The notes under the pieces are model-generated. The model made no database searches, was not told the DNA's origin, and saw only the letters and a program-made list of their open reading frames with translations. Both the position numbers and the translations under genes were made by a program. Below, in pieces: positions 8,429 to 16,286 of a DNA stretch of 64,000 nucleotides (its first letter is position 1; each line of letters opens with the position of its first letter). The stretch is from JANXAZ01 sp964504655 (GTDB lineage Bacteria; Pseudomonadota; Alphaproteobacteria; Geminicoccales; Geminicoccaceae), in NCBI GenBank assembly GCA_964504655.1, contig CAZDFD010000008.1:20659-84658 (forward strand), in the 5' to 3' direction.

Positions 8429-10080
8429 GGCCGGTTCGACCGCGCGCCGCCGACGCGCTGGCCGCCACCCTCGTGGCGAACGGCGTGCGGCATCTCTTCA
8501 CGCTCTCCGGCAACCAGATCATGAGCGCCTTCGACGCCCTGGTCGGGGTACCGGTCGGCCTCGTCCACGTCCGCCACGAGGCCGCGGCCGTGCACATGGC
8601 GGACGGCTTCGGGCGGCTCACCGAGGAGCCCGGGGTGGCCCTCCTGACCGCGGGACCGGGCTTCGCCAACGGGCTCGCGGCGCTGTTCACGGCGCACGCC
8701 GCCGAGAGCCCGGTCGTGCTCCTGAGCGGGGCGGCACCCCTGGCGGACCGCGGCCAGGGCGCCTTCCAAGAGATGCCGCAGGCGCAGCTCGCCTCGGCCT
8801 TCGCCAAGGCCTCCTGGACGGTCGAGCGGCCGGAGGAGGTGGCGCCCGCCGTGGCCCGGGCCCTCCGGCTCGCGCGCAGCGGCCGGCCCGGGCCGGTCCA
8901 GGTGACGCTGCCGGTCGACGTCCTCGAGGGCCCGGTCGAGACCGTGACCGGTGCCGTCGTCCATGCCACCCCGGACCCGGCCGACCGGCGGTCGGAGCGG
9001 ATCACGGCCGCGATCGGCCGGGCCGAGCGGCCGCTCCTCCTGCTCGGACCGGCGAGCGGGCGGGGCCCCGCCGGCCGCGCGCTCGGCCAGGCCGCGGACC
9101 GCGCCGGGCTGCCGCTCGCGGTGCTCGACAGCCCGCGCGGGCTCGCCGACCCGCGGCTCGGCCTCCTGCCCGAGCTCCTGCCCGAGGCCGACCTCCTCGT
9201 CCTGGTCGGGCGGCGGCCGGACTTCGCCCTCCGCTTCGCCCGCACGCCGCCGCTCGCGCCGACGGCGCGGCTGGTCGTCCTCGACCCCGACCGCGAGGTC
9301 GTCGAGGCGTGCCGGCGACGGCTCCGCGACCGGCTCATCGAGGCGCTGGTCTGCTCCTTCCCTGCTGCCGCCGAGACCCTGGCCGCGGCCCGGCCGGCCG
9401 ATGCCGAGGCGCGGGCCGGCTGGCGGCGACGGGTCGAGGCGGCGCTCGCCTGGCGGCCGGCCGAGTGGGCGGAGCGGCGCGGCCCGGCCGCCGGGCCGCT
9501 GCACCCGCTCGAGCTCGGCCGCGCCCTGCAGCCGCTGCTCGACCGCGACCCGGCGAGCGTGCTCGTCCTCGACGGCGGCGAGTTCGGGCAATGGGCGCGG
9601 GCCTGCCTCTCGGCCCCGCGCCTGCTCGGCAACGGTCCCGCCGGAGCGATCGGCGGCTCGCTGCCGATGGCGCTCGCGGCACGGCTGGTCGAGCCGCGGG
9701 CCCCGGTCGTCGCGGTCATGGGCGACGGCACCGCCGGCTTCCACCCGGCCGAGCTCGACACGGCCGTGCGCTCGGGGCTGCCGGTCGTGGTGATCGTCGG
9801 CAACGATGCCCGCTGGAACGCCGAGCAGCAGATCCAGCGCCGCACCTATGGAGCGGATCGGCTCCTCGGCTGCGACCTCCTGCCGACCCGCTACGACCAG
9901 GTCGCCCAGGGCTTCGGTGCGCTCGGCGAGCAGGTGCTGCGCGCCGACCAGCTCGGGCCGGCGCTCGAGCGGGCGCTCGCGAGCCCTGTCCCGGCGCTCC
10001 TCAACGTCGCGATCGAGCCGGCGGCGGCGCCGCTCCTGCGCCGCGAGGGCGCGCCGGGCGGGCTCGGCACGCACGGCTGA
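8425..10080 (+). CDS. Thiamine diphosphate-dependent enzyme, acetolactate synthase large-subunit family
   Basis: 551 residues. The GTG start overlaps the upstream TGA (GTGA). It has three domains: the N-terminal pyrimidine-binding domain with the catalytic Glu at residue 52 (VRHEAAAVHMADGFG), a middle domain, and a C-terminal pyrophosphate domain with GDGTAGFHPAEL and IVGND (the GDG-to-N ThDP/Mg motif) near residues 432-457. A true acetolactate synthase usually has E-Q-A after the catalytic Glu; here it is E-A-A. Biosynthesis is less likely than a catabolic lyase, decarboxylase or ligase acting on the product of the preceding genes. No small subunit is nearby. Confidence 0.8.
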   Translation: MRPVRPRAADALAATLVANGVRHLFTLSGNQIMSAFDALVGVPVGLVHVRHEAAAVHMADGFGRLTEEPGVALLTAGPGFANGLAALFTAHAAESPVVLLSGAAPLADRGQGAFQEMPQAQLASAFAKASWTVERPEEVAPAVARALRLARSGRPGPVQVTLPVDVLEGPVETVTGAVVHATPDPADRRSERITAAIGRAERPLLLLGPASGRGPAGRALGQAADRAGLPLAVLDSPRGLADPRLGLLPELLPEADLLVLVGRRPDFALRFARTPPLAPTARLVVLDPDREVVEACRRRLRDRLIEALVCSFPAAAETLAAARPADAEARAGWRRRVEAALAWRPAEWAERRGPAAGPLHPLELGRALQPLLDRDPASVLVLDGGEFGQWARACLSAPRLLGNGPAGAIGGSLPMALAARLVEPRAPVVAVMGDGTAGFHPAELDTAVRSGLPVVVIVGNDARWNAEQQIQRRTYGADRLLGCDLLPTRYDQVAQGFGALGEQVLRADQLGPALERALASPVPALLNVAIEPAAAPLLRREGAPGGLGTHG

Positions 10081-10232
10081 GTGGCGGTCCGGATTTCGCC
10101 TGAAAGTTGAGTTTTCTCACGTCCATCGACCGGAGGTCGTGCCAGTCTCGTCTTGGCTCGTGGCAGGCGCACGAGGGGACGGAGATGGACGCGGCGGGCC
10201 GACGGGGCCGGGGCGAGGACGCGGGACGGGGC

Positions 10233-10242
10233 NNNNNNNNNN
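10233..10242. other. Assembly gap (10 N)
   Basis: Ten consecutive N. It lies directly before the histidine-kinase phosphoacceptor region. Ten N is commonly a placeholder, so the true missing length is unknown and reading frames cannot be carried across it. Confidence 0.99.
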
Positions 10243-11829
10243 CGGCGGGCGCGGCGGGCCAGCGCGGCGGCCGCGGCCCGCGCCGCCTTCCTCGCCACCA
10301 TGAGCCACGAGATGCGCGAGCCGCTCAACGGCGTGCTCGGCATGGCGCGCCTGCTCAAGGACACGCCGCTCGACGGCGAGCAGGCGGGCTATCTGGACGC
10401 CATCCTCGAGGCCGGCGAGGCGCTGCTCACGCTGGTCAACGACGTCCTCGACCTGTCCCGCATCGACGCCGGCCGGCTCGAGCTCGCACCCGTGAGCGTG
10501 GCGCTCCGCCCGTTCCTCGAGCGCGTGCTGGCGCTGGTCGAGCCGCGCGCCCGCCAGAAGGGCCTCACGCTCGAGCTCGCGGTCGAGCCGGCGGTGCCGG
10601 AGCTGGTCCGGGCCGACCCGGCGCGGCTGCGGCAGGTGCTGCTCAACCTCCTGGGCAACGCGATCAAGTTCACCGAGCGCGGCGGCGTGCGACTGAGCGC
10701 CGCCAGCCGGCGCCGCGGCGACGGCAGTGCGCTGCTCGCCCTGGAGCTCGCCGACAGCGGGATCGGCATGAGCGAGCCGGAGCTCGCCCGGCTGTTCCGG
10801 CCCTGGGCGCAGGCCTCGGCCGCCACCGGGCGGCTCTACGGCGGCAGCGGCCTCGGCCTCGTGGTCGCCCGCCGGATCGTCGAGGCCATGGGCGGCGTGC
10901 TCGGCTGCACGAGCCGGCCCGGATCCGGCACCACCTTCACCGCACTCCTGCCGGTGGCCTTGCCCGAGCGCGACGCCGAGGCCGCCCCGGTCGCCGCCCC
11001 GGCGCTGGCCGGCGCCCAGCTCCTGATCGTCGACCCGATCGAGCGGACCCGCGCGACGATGCGCGATCTGGCCGCGCTCTGGGGCATGACCGTGCGCACC
11101 GCCGGCAGCGGCCGCGAGGCGCTGGCGCTCCTGGCCGAGGCGGCCGACCGCGGCGCTCCCTTCGACCTGGCGCTGGTCGACGGCCGGCTCGACGAGCTCG
11201 AGCCGGCGGCGCTCGCCGCCCGGCTGCGCGCCGATCCGGCGCTGGCCGCGACCCGGCTCGTGCTCCTGGCGCCGGCCGGGCTGCGGGGCGACGCGCGGCG
11301 CGCCGAGGCGGCGGGGTTCCAGGCCTATCTGGCGAAGCCGGTCACGGCCGAGACGCTGAGGGCCTGCCTGCGGACGCTGCGCGCCGGCGGCGAGGCCGGG
11401 ATCCTGACCCGCCACAGCCTGTCGGAGCGCCGCGCCCGGCCGCTCCGTCTGCTGGTGGTCGACGACAACGCCCTCAACTGCCGATTGTTGGCCGTGCTGC
11501 TGCAGCGCGCCGGGCACGTCGTGGCGACGGTCCAGAGCGGTGCCGCCGCCCTCGAGCGGCTGGCGGCCGAGCCGTTCGACCTCGTGCTCATGGACATGCA
11601 GATGCCCGAACTCGACGGGCTCGAGACGACGCGGCGGATCCGCGCCCTCTCCGACCCGGCGCGCGCTGCCACCCCGGTGGTGGCGGTCACCGCCAACGCC
11701 ATGGCCGACGACGAGCGGCGCTGCCGCGCCGCCGGCATGGACGGCTACCTCACCAAGCCGGTCGACGGGGCGAGCCTCCTGGCGACGGTCGAACGGCACG
11801 GGCGGACGGATCGCGCGAGGCGAGAGTGA
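10243..11829 (+). CDS. Hybrid sensor histidine kinase with two receiver domains, N-terminus lost in gap
   Basis: The open frame begins at the gap. It carries a HisKA domain with the phosphoacceptor H in FLATMSHEMREPLNG, an HATPase domain (N-box LLNLLGNAIKFTE, G1 DSGIGM, G2 GGSGLGLVVARR), a first receiver domain that keeps an Asp in LALVDGRL but has a weak acidic pocket, and a canonical second receiver (LLVVDDNALNCRLL, LVLMDMQMPELDG, YLTKPVDG). The sensor part is missing. An ATG at 10185, preceded by GAGGGGACGG, may be the true start, but only 16 codons precede the gap. A cytoplasmic or membrane sensor cannot be distinguished. The pilus operon promoter follows immediately. Confidence 0.85.
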   Translation, partial: RRARRASAAAAARAAFLATMSHEMREPLNGVLGMARLLKDTPLDGEQAGYLDAILEAGEALLTLVNDVLDLSRIDAGRLELAPVSVALRPFLERVLALVEPRARQKGLTLELAVEPAVPELVRADPARLRQVLLNLLGNAIKFTERGGVRLSAASRRRGDGSALLALELADSGIGMSEPELARLFRPWAQASAATGRLYGGSGLGLVVARRIVEAMGGVLGCTSRPGSGTTFTALLPVALPERDAEAAPVAAPALAGAQLLIVDPIERTRATMRDLAALWGMTVRTAGSGREALALLAEAADRGAPFDLALVDGRLDELEPAALAARLRADPALAATRLVLLAPAGLRGDARRAEAAGFQAYLAKPVTAETLRACLRTLRAGGEAGILTRHSLSERRARPLRLLVVDDNALNCRLLAVLLQRAGHVVATVQSGAAALERLAAEPFDLVLMDMQMPELDGLETTRRIRALSDPARAATPVVAVTANAMADDERRCRAAGMDGYLTKPVDGASLLATVERHGRTDRARRE

Positions 11830-11831
11830 TC

Positions 11832-11860
11832 TTGAGATTTATCAACCATAAATATATACT
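11832..11860 (+). promoter_or_regulatory. Sigma-70-like promoter of the pilus operon
   Basis: TTGAGA (11832-11837), a 17-base spacer, then TATACT (11855-11860), inside a conspicuously A+T-rich stretch starting 3 bases after the kinase gene. It lies about 70 bases ahead of the spore-coat-U pilin start. This is the best housekeeping-type promoter I can see in the window. An overlapping TATATA three bases upstream gives an alternative -10. Confidence 0.65.
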
Positions 11861-11932
11861 CGGTCGCGTCGCCGAGCGCGACCAAGGACAGCCCAAGCCC
11901 TCGCCGAGGCACCAGCGACGGGAGATCGAGCC

Positions 11933-12421
11933 ATGGCTCGGAGGAGGATAGGGATCGCCGCGGCGCTGATCGGCGCGCTCTTCGGCGACGTCCGGCCGGC
12001 GGGCGGTGCGACCGACACCGGCACGCTCAACGTCACCGCCACGGTGACCTCCAACTGCGCCCTGTCGGGCGGCACGATGGCCTTCGGCACCTACGTCTCG
12101 GGGCAGACCACCAACCTCGACGTGCAGGGCTCCATCAACTACGTCAACTGCCCGGTCGGCACGCTGACCTTCGAGCTCGACAACGGCGCCAACGCCAGCG
12201 GCTCGCAGCGCCGCATGAAGTCCGGCTCGAGCTTCCTCAACTACCAGCTCTACAAGACCAGCGGCCGGACCAGCGTCTGGGGCACCGGCGCCGATGCCAA
12301 CCAGATCCAGCTCCTGCAGGGCGGCAACGGCAGCGTGCCGGTCTACGGCCGCATCCCCTCGGGCCAGGCGGTCTCGCCCGGCAGCTACAGCGACACCGTG
12401 ACGATCACGCTCACCTTCTGA
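11933..12421 (+). CDS. Spore coat U (SCPU) domain pilin, main subunit candidate
   Basis: 162 residues, ATG eight bases after GGGAG. A signal peptide of about 25 residues is followed by an SCPU domain: TDTGTLNVTATVTSNCAL at the mature N-terminus, a partner Cys in NYVNCPVG, and a C-terminal beta strand YSDTVTITLTF. SCPU proteins are subunits of archaic chaperone-usher pili (Csu-like) and are polymerised by donor-strand exchange in the periplasm and outer membrane. It is the first of four genes (pilin, chaperone, usher, second SCPU), so it is likely the abundant shaft subunit. Confidence 0.88.
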   Translation: MARRRIGIAAALIGALFGDVRPAGGATDTGTLNVTATVTSNCALSGGTMAFGTYVSGQTTNLDVQGSINYVNCPVGTLTFELDNGANASGSQRRMKSGSSFLNYQLYKTSGRTSVWGTGADANQIQLLQGGNGSVPVYGRIPSGQAVSPGSYSDTVTITLTF

Positions 12422-12422
12422 G

Positions 12423-13142
12423 ATGGCGCACCCCCGCCCCGTCCGGCTGCTGCTCGCGACCCTGGCCGCGCTGGTCCTGGCCGGGACGGCCGCGCTCGGT
12501 GCGACCCTGGGCGTGTCGCCGACCCGGATCGAGCTCGGCCCGGGCCGCCCGGCCGCGGTCGTCACCCTCACCAACAGCGGCGAGGAGCCGCTGCTCCTCC
12601 AGGTCGAGACCTTCGCCTGGCGGTCGAGTCCGGCCACCGCCGACCTCGAGCCGACCCGCGAGCTCGTGGCGGTGCCGCCGCTCCTGCGCCTGGCTCCGGG
12701 CGACCGGCAGATCGTCCGCGTGGCGCGGCGCGGCGACACGGCACCCGCGGTCGAGGAGAGCTTCCGCCTCCTGGTCACCGAGGTGCCCTCCGGCGAGGCC
12801 GCCGCCGGCGGGGTCCGGCTCGCCCTGCGCATGAGCCTGCCGGTGTTCGTGACGCCGCCCGGGGCGCGCGCCGAGCCGCGCTGGACGGTCGAGCGCGGCG
12901 CCGCCGGTCTGAGCCTCGTGGTCGCCAACCAGGGCCGGGCGCACCTGCACGTCCGCCGGATCGAGCTCCTGGCCGCGGCGCGGCCGATCGGGCTCGGCGA
13001 CGGCCCGGTCTACGTCCTGGCCGGGCGCGAGCATCGCTGGTCGCTGGCCGGGACCCGTCTCGAGGGAGCGCGCGCCCTGTCGATCCGCGCCGAGACCAAC
13101 CTTGGCGATCTCGACCTCGTCGTTCCCGTCCAGGGCGGCTAG
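12423..13142 (+). CDS. Periplasmic pilus chaperone (FimC/PapD family)
   Basis: 239 residues, starting one base after the pilin stop. A signal peptide (LLLATLAALVLAGTAALGA) leads into an N-terminal Ig-like domain that begins LGVSPTRIELGPG and carries the family segment ESFRLLVTEVP near residue 120. It would hold SCPU subunits by donor-strand complementation and deliver them to the usher. A second Ig-like domain extends to the C-terminus (LSIRAETNLGDLDLVV). Length and order in the operon are typical of archaic chaperone-usher systems. Confidence 0.88.
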   Translation: MAHPRPVRLLLATLAALVLAGTAALGATLGVSPTRIELGPGRPAAVVTLTNSGEEPLLLQVETFAWRSSPATADLEPTRELVAVPPLLRLAPGDRQIVRVARRGDTAPAVEESFRLLVTEVPSGEAAAGGVRLALRMSLPVFVTPPGARAEPRWTVERGAAGLSLVVANQGRAHLHVRRIELLAAARPIGLGDGPVYVLAGREHRWSLAGTRLEGARALSIRAETNLGDLDLVVPVQGG

Positions 13143-15786
13143 CCTCTGGGGCGCAGCCGGCCTGCTCGCGGTCTGGTCCGGGCTCCTGGCCGGGGGACCC
13201 GAGCAGGGCCTGGAGCTCGTCACCGGGGCGGCACCGGAGGCCGACGCCCGCCTGCTCAGGCTGATGGTGGCGGCCCGCCAGGGCCCGGCGTCGCTGCCCC
13301 TGCCGGCCCGCTCCGACCCGCGCCCGGTTCCCCCCGAGGCCGAGCTCGCCCAGCTCTTGGTCGAGCCGGCCGGCCCGGCCGACGGCGCCGCGCGCCCGCC
13401 CGCGCCGCCGCCGGCGCCGCTCGCGGGCCCGCCCGCGCCCGCCCCGAGCCGCCCGCCCCGGCCGGTCGAGCGGACCCAGGTCGTCCCGCCGACCTTCGCG
13501 CCCGGGCCGGTCGAGCCGCCGCGGCGGGTGCTGCGCCGCGACCCGGTCGAGCCGCCGGTGACCGGCGACGGCTGGCGGGAGTGGGTCCTCGCCGTGACCC
13601 TGAACGGCCAGGAGGTCTCGCGCGGCAGCCTCGCCGCCGAGGAGCCGGGCAGCGGCCGCCTCGCCCTCCCGGTGGCCCAGCTGCGCCTCTGGCGGGTCCG
13701 CGTCGAGCCCGCGAAGGTCTTGACCCTGCAGGGCGAGCCGTTCCTGCCGCTCGACGCGATCCCGGGCGCGCGCGTCGCCGTCGACCGGGCGACGCTCGCC
13801 CTGACCCTCGACCTCCCGGCCGCGGCCTTCGAGACCTTCGAGCTGGCCGAGGGCGGCGAGCCGGCGCCGCCGCCCTCCTCGGCCACCGGCGCCTTCCTCG
13901 ACTACGACCTCGCGGGCACGCTCGGCGAGGGCGTCCAGGAGCGGGTCGACGGGCTCATCGAGGCGGGGCTGTTCGTGCCGGCCGGGGTGCTCACCACGAG
14001 CGCCCTGCTCGAGGACGCGACCGGCCATCCCGACCTCGTCCGCCTGGAGACGCGGCTGTTCCGCGACCTGCCCGAGCGCCGCGCCAGCCTCAGGCTCGGC
14101 GACGGGCTCACCGGCGGCGGCTCGTTCGCGGCCCCGGTCCGCTTCGGCGGGCTGCAATGGGCCACCAACTTCGCCACCGACCCGAGCTTCGTCACCTTCC
14201 CCCTGCCGGCCATCGGCGGGCTGGCCGAGCAGACCTCGGTGATCGACGTCCTGATCGACAACCTCAAGCGGTCGACCGGCGAGGTGCCGCCCGGCCCGTT
14301 CAGCTTCCGGAACCTGCCGGTGGTGACCGGCGCCGGCGAGGTGCAGCTCCGGGTCACCGACCTGCTCGGCCGCGAGCGGGTCCTGACCCAGCCCTACTAT
14401 GTGAGCGCGCGCAACCTCAAGGAGGGGCTGCACGAGTACTCCTACGAGGCCGGCCTCGAGCGGCGCCGCTACGGCGAGGAGAGCTTCGACTACGGTGACG
14501 CGCTCGTGGCCGCGACCCACCGCTACGGCCTGAGCGACCGGCTCACCGCCGAGCTGCACGGCGAGGCCCAGCTCGACCGCCAGGCGCTGGTGGCCGGCGG
14601 CACGCTCCGGCTCGGCCTGTTCGGCACCGTCACGGCCGGGCTCGGCGCCAGCCACGACGGCGAGGAGGGCGGCGGGCTCATGGGCCAGCTCGCCTACGAG
14701 TACCAGGCGCAGCGCTGGAGCCTGGGTGCCCGCACCCGGCTCATGAGCGACGGCTGGAGCGAGCTCGGCGGGCGCGGGGACGTCGAGCGGACCGACCAGC
14801 TCAACCTCGGCCTCGACCTCGGCGCCGCCGGCCGGATCGGCCTCCTGCTCGCCAACGAGGAGCGCCGGCGCAGCGACGACCGCACCGTGGCGGCCGCCTC
14901 CTGGTCGCTGCCGATCGGCCCGGGCTCGCTGTTCGTGAGCGCCGGCCAGACCTTCCGCCCGGACCACGACCTCGCGGTCACCGCCTCCTACACCCTGCCG
15001 CTCGGCGAGCGCACCTCGCTCAGCGCCGAGGCGCGGCTGCGCGACGAGCGGCAGAGCGCCCGCCTGCAGGCCCGCCGGACCCGCGGCGCCTCCGACCTCG
15101 GGCTCGACTGGCGGGTCGGTGCCGAGGTCGGCGACGCGCCCCGGAGCTACGACGCCCGGCTGAGCTGGCAGGCCGAGCAGGGGGCGGTCGACCTCGAGGC
15201 CGAGAGCTTCGACGACGACGCCCGGCTCAGGCTCGGCCTGAGCGGCAGCCTGGCGCTGGTCGACGGCACCCTCAAGGCCTCGCGGCGGCTCGGCCAGGCG
15301 TTCGGGCTCGTCGACGTGCCCGGCTTCCCGAACGTGCGGGTCTATCTCGACAACCGCGAGGCCGGGCGGACCGACGCCGACGGCCGCCTGCTCCTGCCCG
15401 GGCTGCGCCCCTACGAGGTCAACCGGGTCCGCCTCGAGCTCGACGACCTGCCGCTCGAGGCGGCGATCGAGCGGCCCGAGGCCGCGGCCGTGCCGTTCGA
15501 CCGGAGTGGCGTCCTGATCGGCTTCCCGGTCGACCGGCGCCGCCAGGCGACGCTCGTCCTGCGCGCCCCGGACGGCACGCCCCTGCCCGCCGGGCTCGAG
15601 CTCGCGAGCGACGACGGCACGGTGACCGCACTCGTCGGCCGGGGCGGGTTCGGCCAGGTCACGGGCCCGCTCGACCGGCCGGTCGAGCTCCGCGGCGGCC
15701 GCTCCGGCCAGTCCTTCCTCTGCCCGCTGCCGGCCGTGCCGGCGGGCGAGCTCCTGCCCGATCTGGGTGTCGTGGCGTGCCGCTGA
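13102..15786 (+). CDS. Outer-membrane fimbrial usher
   Basis: 894 residues. A TTG start overlaps the chaperone gene by about 41 bases; no ATG or GTG would keep the apparent signal sequence (LWGAAGLLAVWSGLLAGG). After the signal come about 80 residues very rich in Pro and Ala (roughly residues 65-150), then the usher beta-barrel and plug with GAFLDYDLAG, GDGLTGGGSFAAPVRFGGLQ and YEAGLERRRYGEESFDYGD, and C-terminal domains with VPGFPNVRVYLDNREAGRTD. It threads folded subunits across the outer membrane. The Pro/Ala-rich N-terminal spacer is unusual for the family. Confidence 0.85.
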   Translation: MAISTSSFPSRAASLWGAAGLLAVWSGLLAGGPEQGLELVTGAAPEADARLLRLMVAARQGPASLPLPARSDPRPVPPEAELAQLLVEPAGPADGAARPPAPPPAPLAGPPAPAPSRPPRPVERTQVVPPTFAPGPVEPPRRVLRRDPVEPPVTGDGWREWVLAVTLNGQEVSRGSLAAEEPGSGRLALPVAQLRLWRVRVEPAKVLTLQGEPFLPLDAIPGARVAVDRATLALTLDLPAAAFETFELAEGGEPAPPPSSATGAFLDYDLAGTLGEGVQERVDGLIEAGLFVPAGVLTTSALLEDATGHPDLVRLETRLFRDLPERRASLRLGDGLTGGGSFAAPVRFGGLQWATNFATDPSFVTFPLPAIGGLAEQTSVIDVLIDNLKRSTGEVPPGPFSFRNLPVVTGAGEVQLRVTDLLGRERVLTQPYYVSARNLKEGLHEYSYEAGLERRRYGEESFDYGDALVAATHRYGLSDRLTAELHGEAQLDRQALVAGGTLRLGLFGTVTAGLGASHDGEEGGGLMGQLAYEYQAQRWSLGARTRLMSDGWSELGGRGDVERTDQLNLGLDLGAAGRIGLLLANEERRRSDDRTVAAASWSLPIGPGSLFVSAGQTFRPDHDLAVTASYTLPLGERTSLSAEARLRDERQSARLQARRTRGASDLGLDWRVGAEVGDAPRSYDARLSWQAEQGAVDLEAESFDDDARLRLGLSGSLALVDGTLKASRRLGQAFGLVDVPGFPNVRVYLDNREAGRTDADGRLLLPGLRPYEVNRVRLELDDLPLEAAIERPEAAAVPFDRSGVLIGFPVDRRRQATLVLRAPDGTPLPAGLELASDDGTVTALVGRGGFGQVTGPLDRPVELRGGRSGQSFLCPLPAVPAGELLPDLGVVACR

Positions 15787-16208
15787 GCCGCCTCCCGGGC
15801 ACCGCCCTGGCGCTGGCCGCGTGGCTCCTGGCCGGCCCGGCCGCGGCCGGCTGCCGGGTCGACGTCCGGCCGGTCGCCTTCGGCTCGATCGACCTCGCCC
15901 GCAGGAGCTTCGGCAAGGGCGAGATCCTGGTGCGCTGCGAGCGGCCGACCCGGTTCGAGGTGGGCATCCAGGGCGGCGCCGATCGCGAGCTCACGGCCCC
16001 GGGCGGGGCGCGGCTGCGCTACCGGCTGTTCGCCGACCCGGCGCACAGCCGTCCCTGGGGCGACGGCGGGCGGTCCGGCGGCACGGTCACGGCCACCAAC
16101 GACGGCCGCCGCCCGACCCGGCTCACGGTCTACGGGGTGATCCCGCGCCAGGGCGGCGTCGCCGAGGGGCAGTATGTCGACCAGCTGCAGGTGACGCTCA
16201 GCTATTGA
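15777..16208 (+). CDS. Spore coat U domain protein, minor/tip subunit candidate
   Basis: 143 residues; the GTG start overlaps the end of the usher gene by 10 bases. A signal peptide ends near AGPAAAG, then a compact SCPU domain follows with two Cys (AGCRVDVRPV and LVRCERPTRF) and the closing strand YVDQLQVTLSY. Only one SCPU domain is present, whereas tip adhesins of archaic pili often have two. It could be the tip or a minor subunit. Confidence 0.85.
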   Translation: MPLSRLPGTALALAAWLLAGPAAAGCRVDVRPVAFGSIDLARRSFGKGEILVRCERPTRFEVGIQGGADRELTAPGGARLRYRLFADPAHSRPWGDGGRSGGTVTATNDGRRPTRLTVYGVIPRQGGVAEGQYVDQLQVTLSY

Positions 16209-16264
16209 GCGTCGCCGCCCGGCCGGAACGGGACCCCGCGGGGCCCCGCCCGACCGGGCGGACA

Positions 16265-16282
16265 GGGAGGGAGGGAGGGAGG
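16265..16282 (+). repeat. GGGA repeat with G-quadruplex potential
   Basis: Four GGG runs separated by single A bases between the convergent ends of the pilus operon and glnA, ending 5 bases from the glnA stop codon. On the plus strand this fits the G3-N1 quadruplex pattern exactly. A nearby GC hairpin (16231-16248, GGGACCCC/GGGGCCCC) could serve as a terminator, but there is no T tract. Confidence 0.6.
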
Positions 16283-16286
16283 ACGC

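Noticed and set aside
8425..10080. Calling the ThDP enzyme a biosynthetic acetolactate synthase
   Set aside because: There is no small subunit gene nearby, the E-Q-A segment is E-A-A, and the operon context is transport and hydrolysis rather than branched-chain synthesis.
10153..10242. Apparent in-frame joining of the kinase to codons before the 10-N gap
   Set aside because: The gap length is a placeholder, so continuity of the frame through N codons has no meaning; the best upstream start (10185) is in a different frame.
16231..16248. GGGACCCC/GGGGCCCC as a rho-independent terminator
   Set aside because: The loop is only two bases, the stem has a mismatch and there is no T tract; it is mentioned only as a possible structure.
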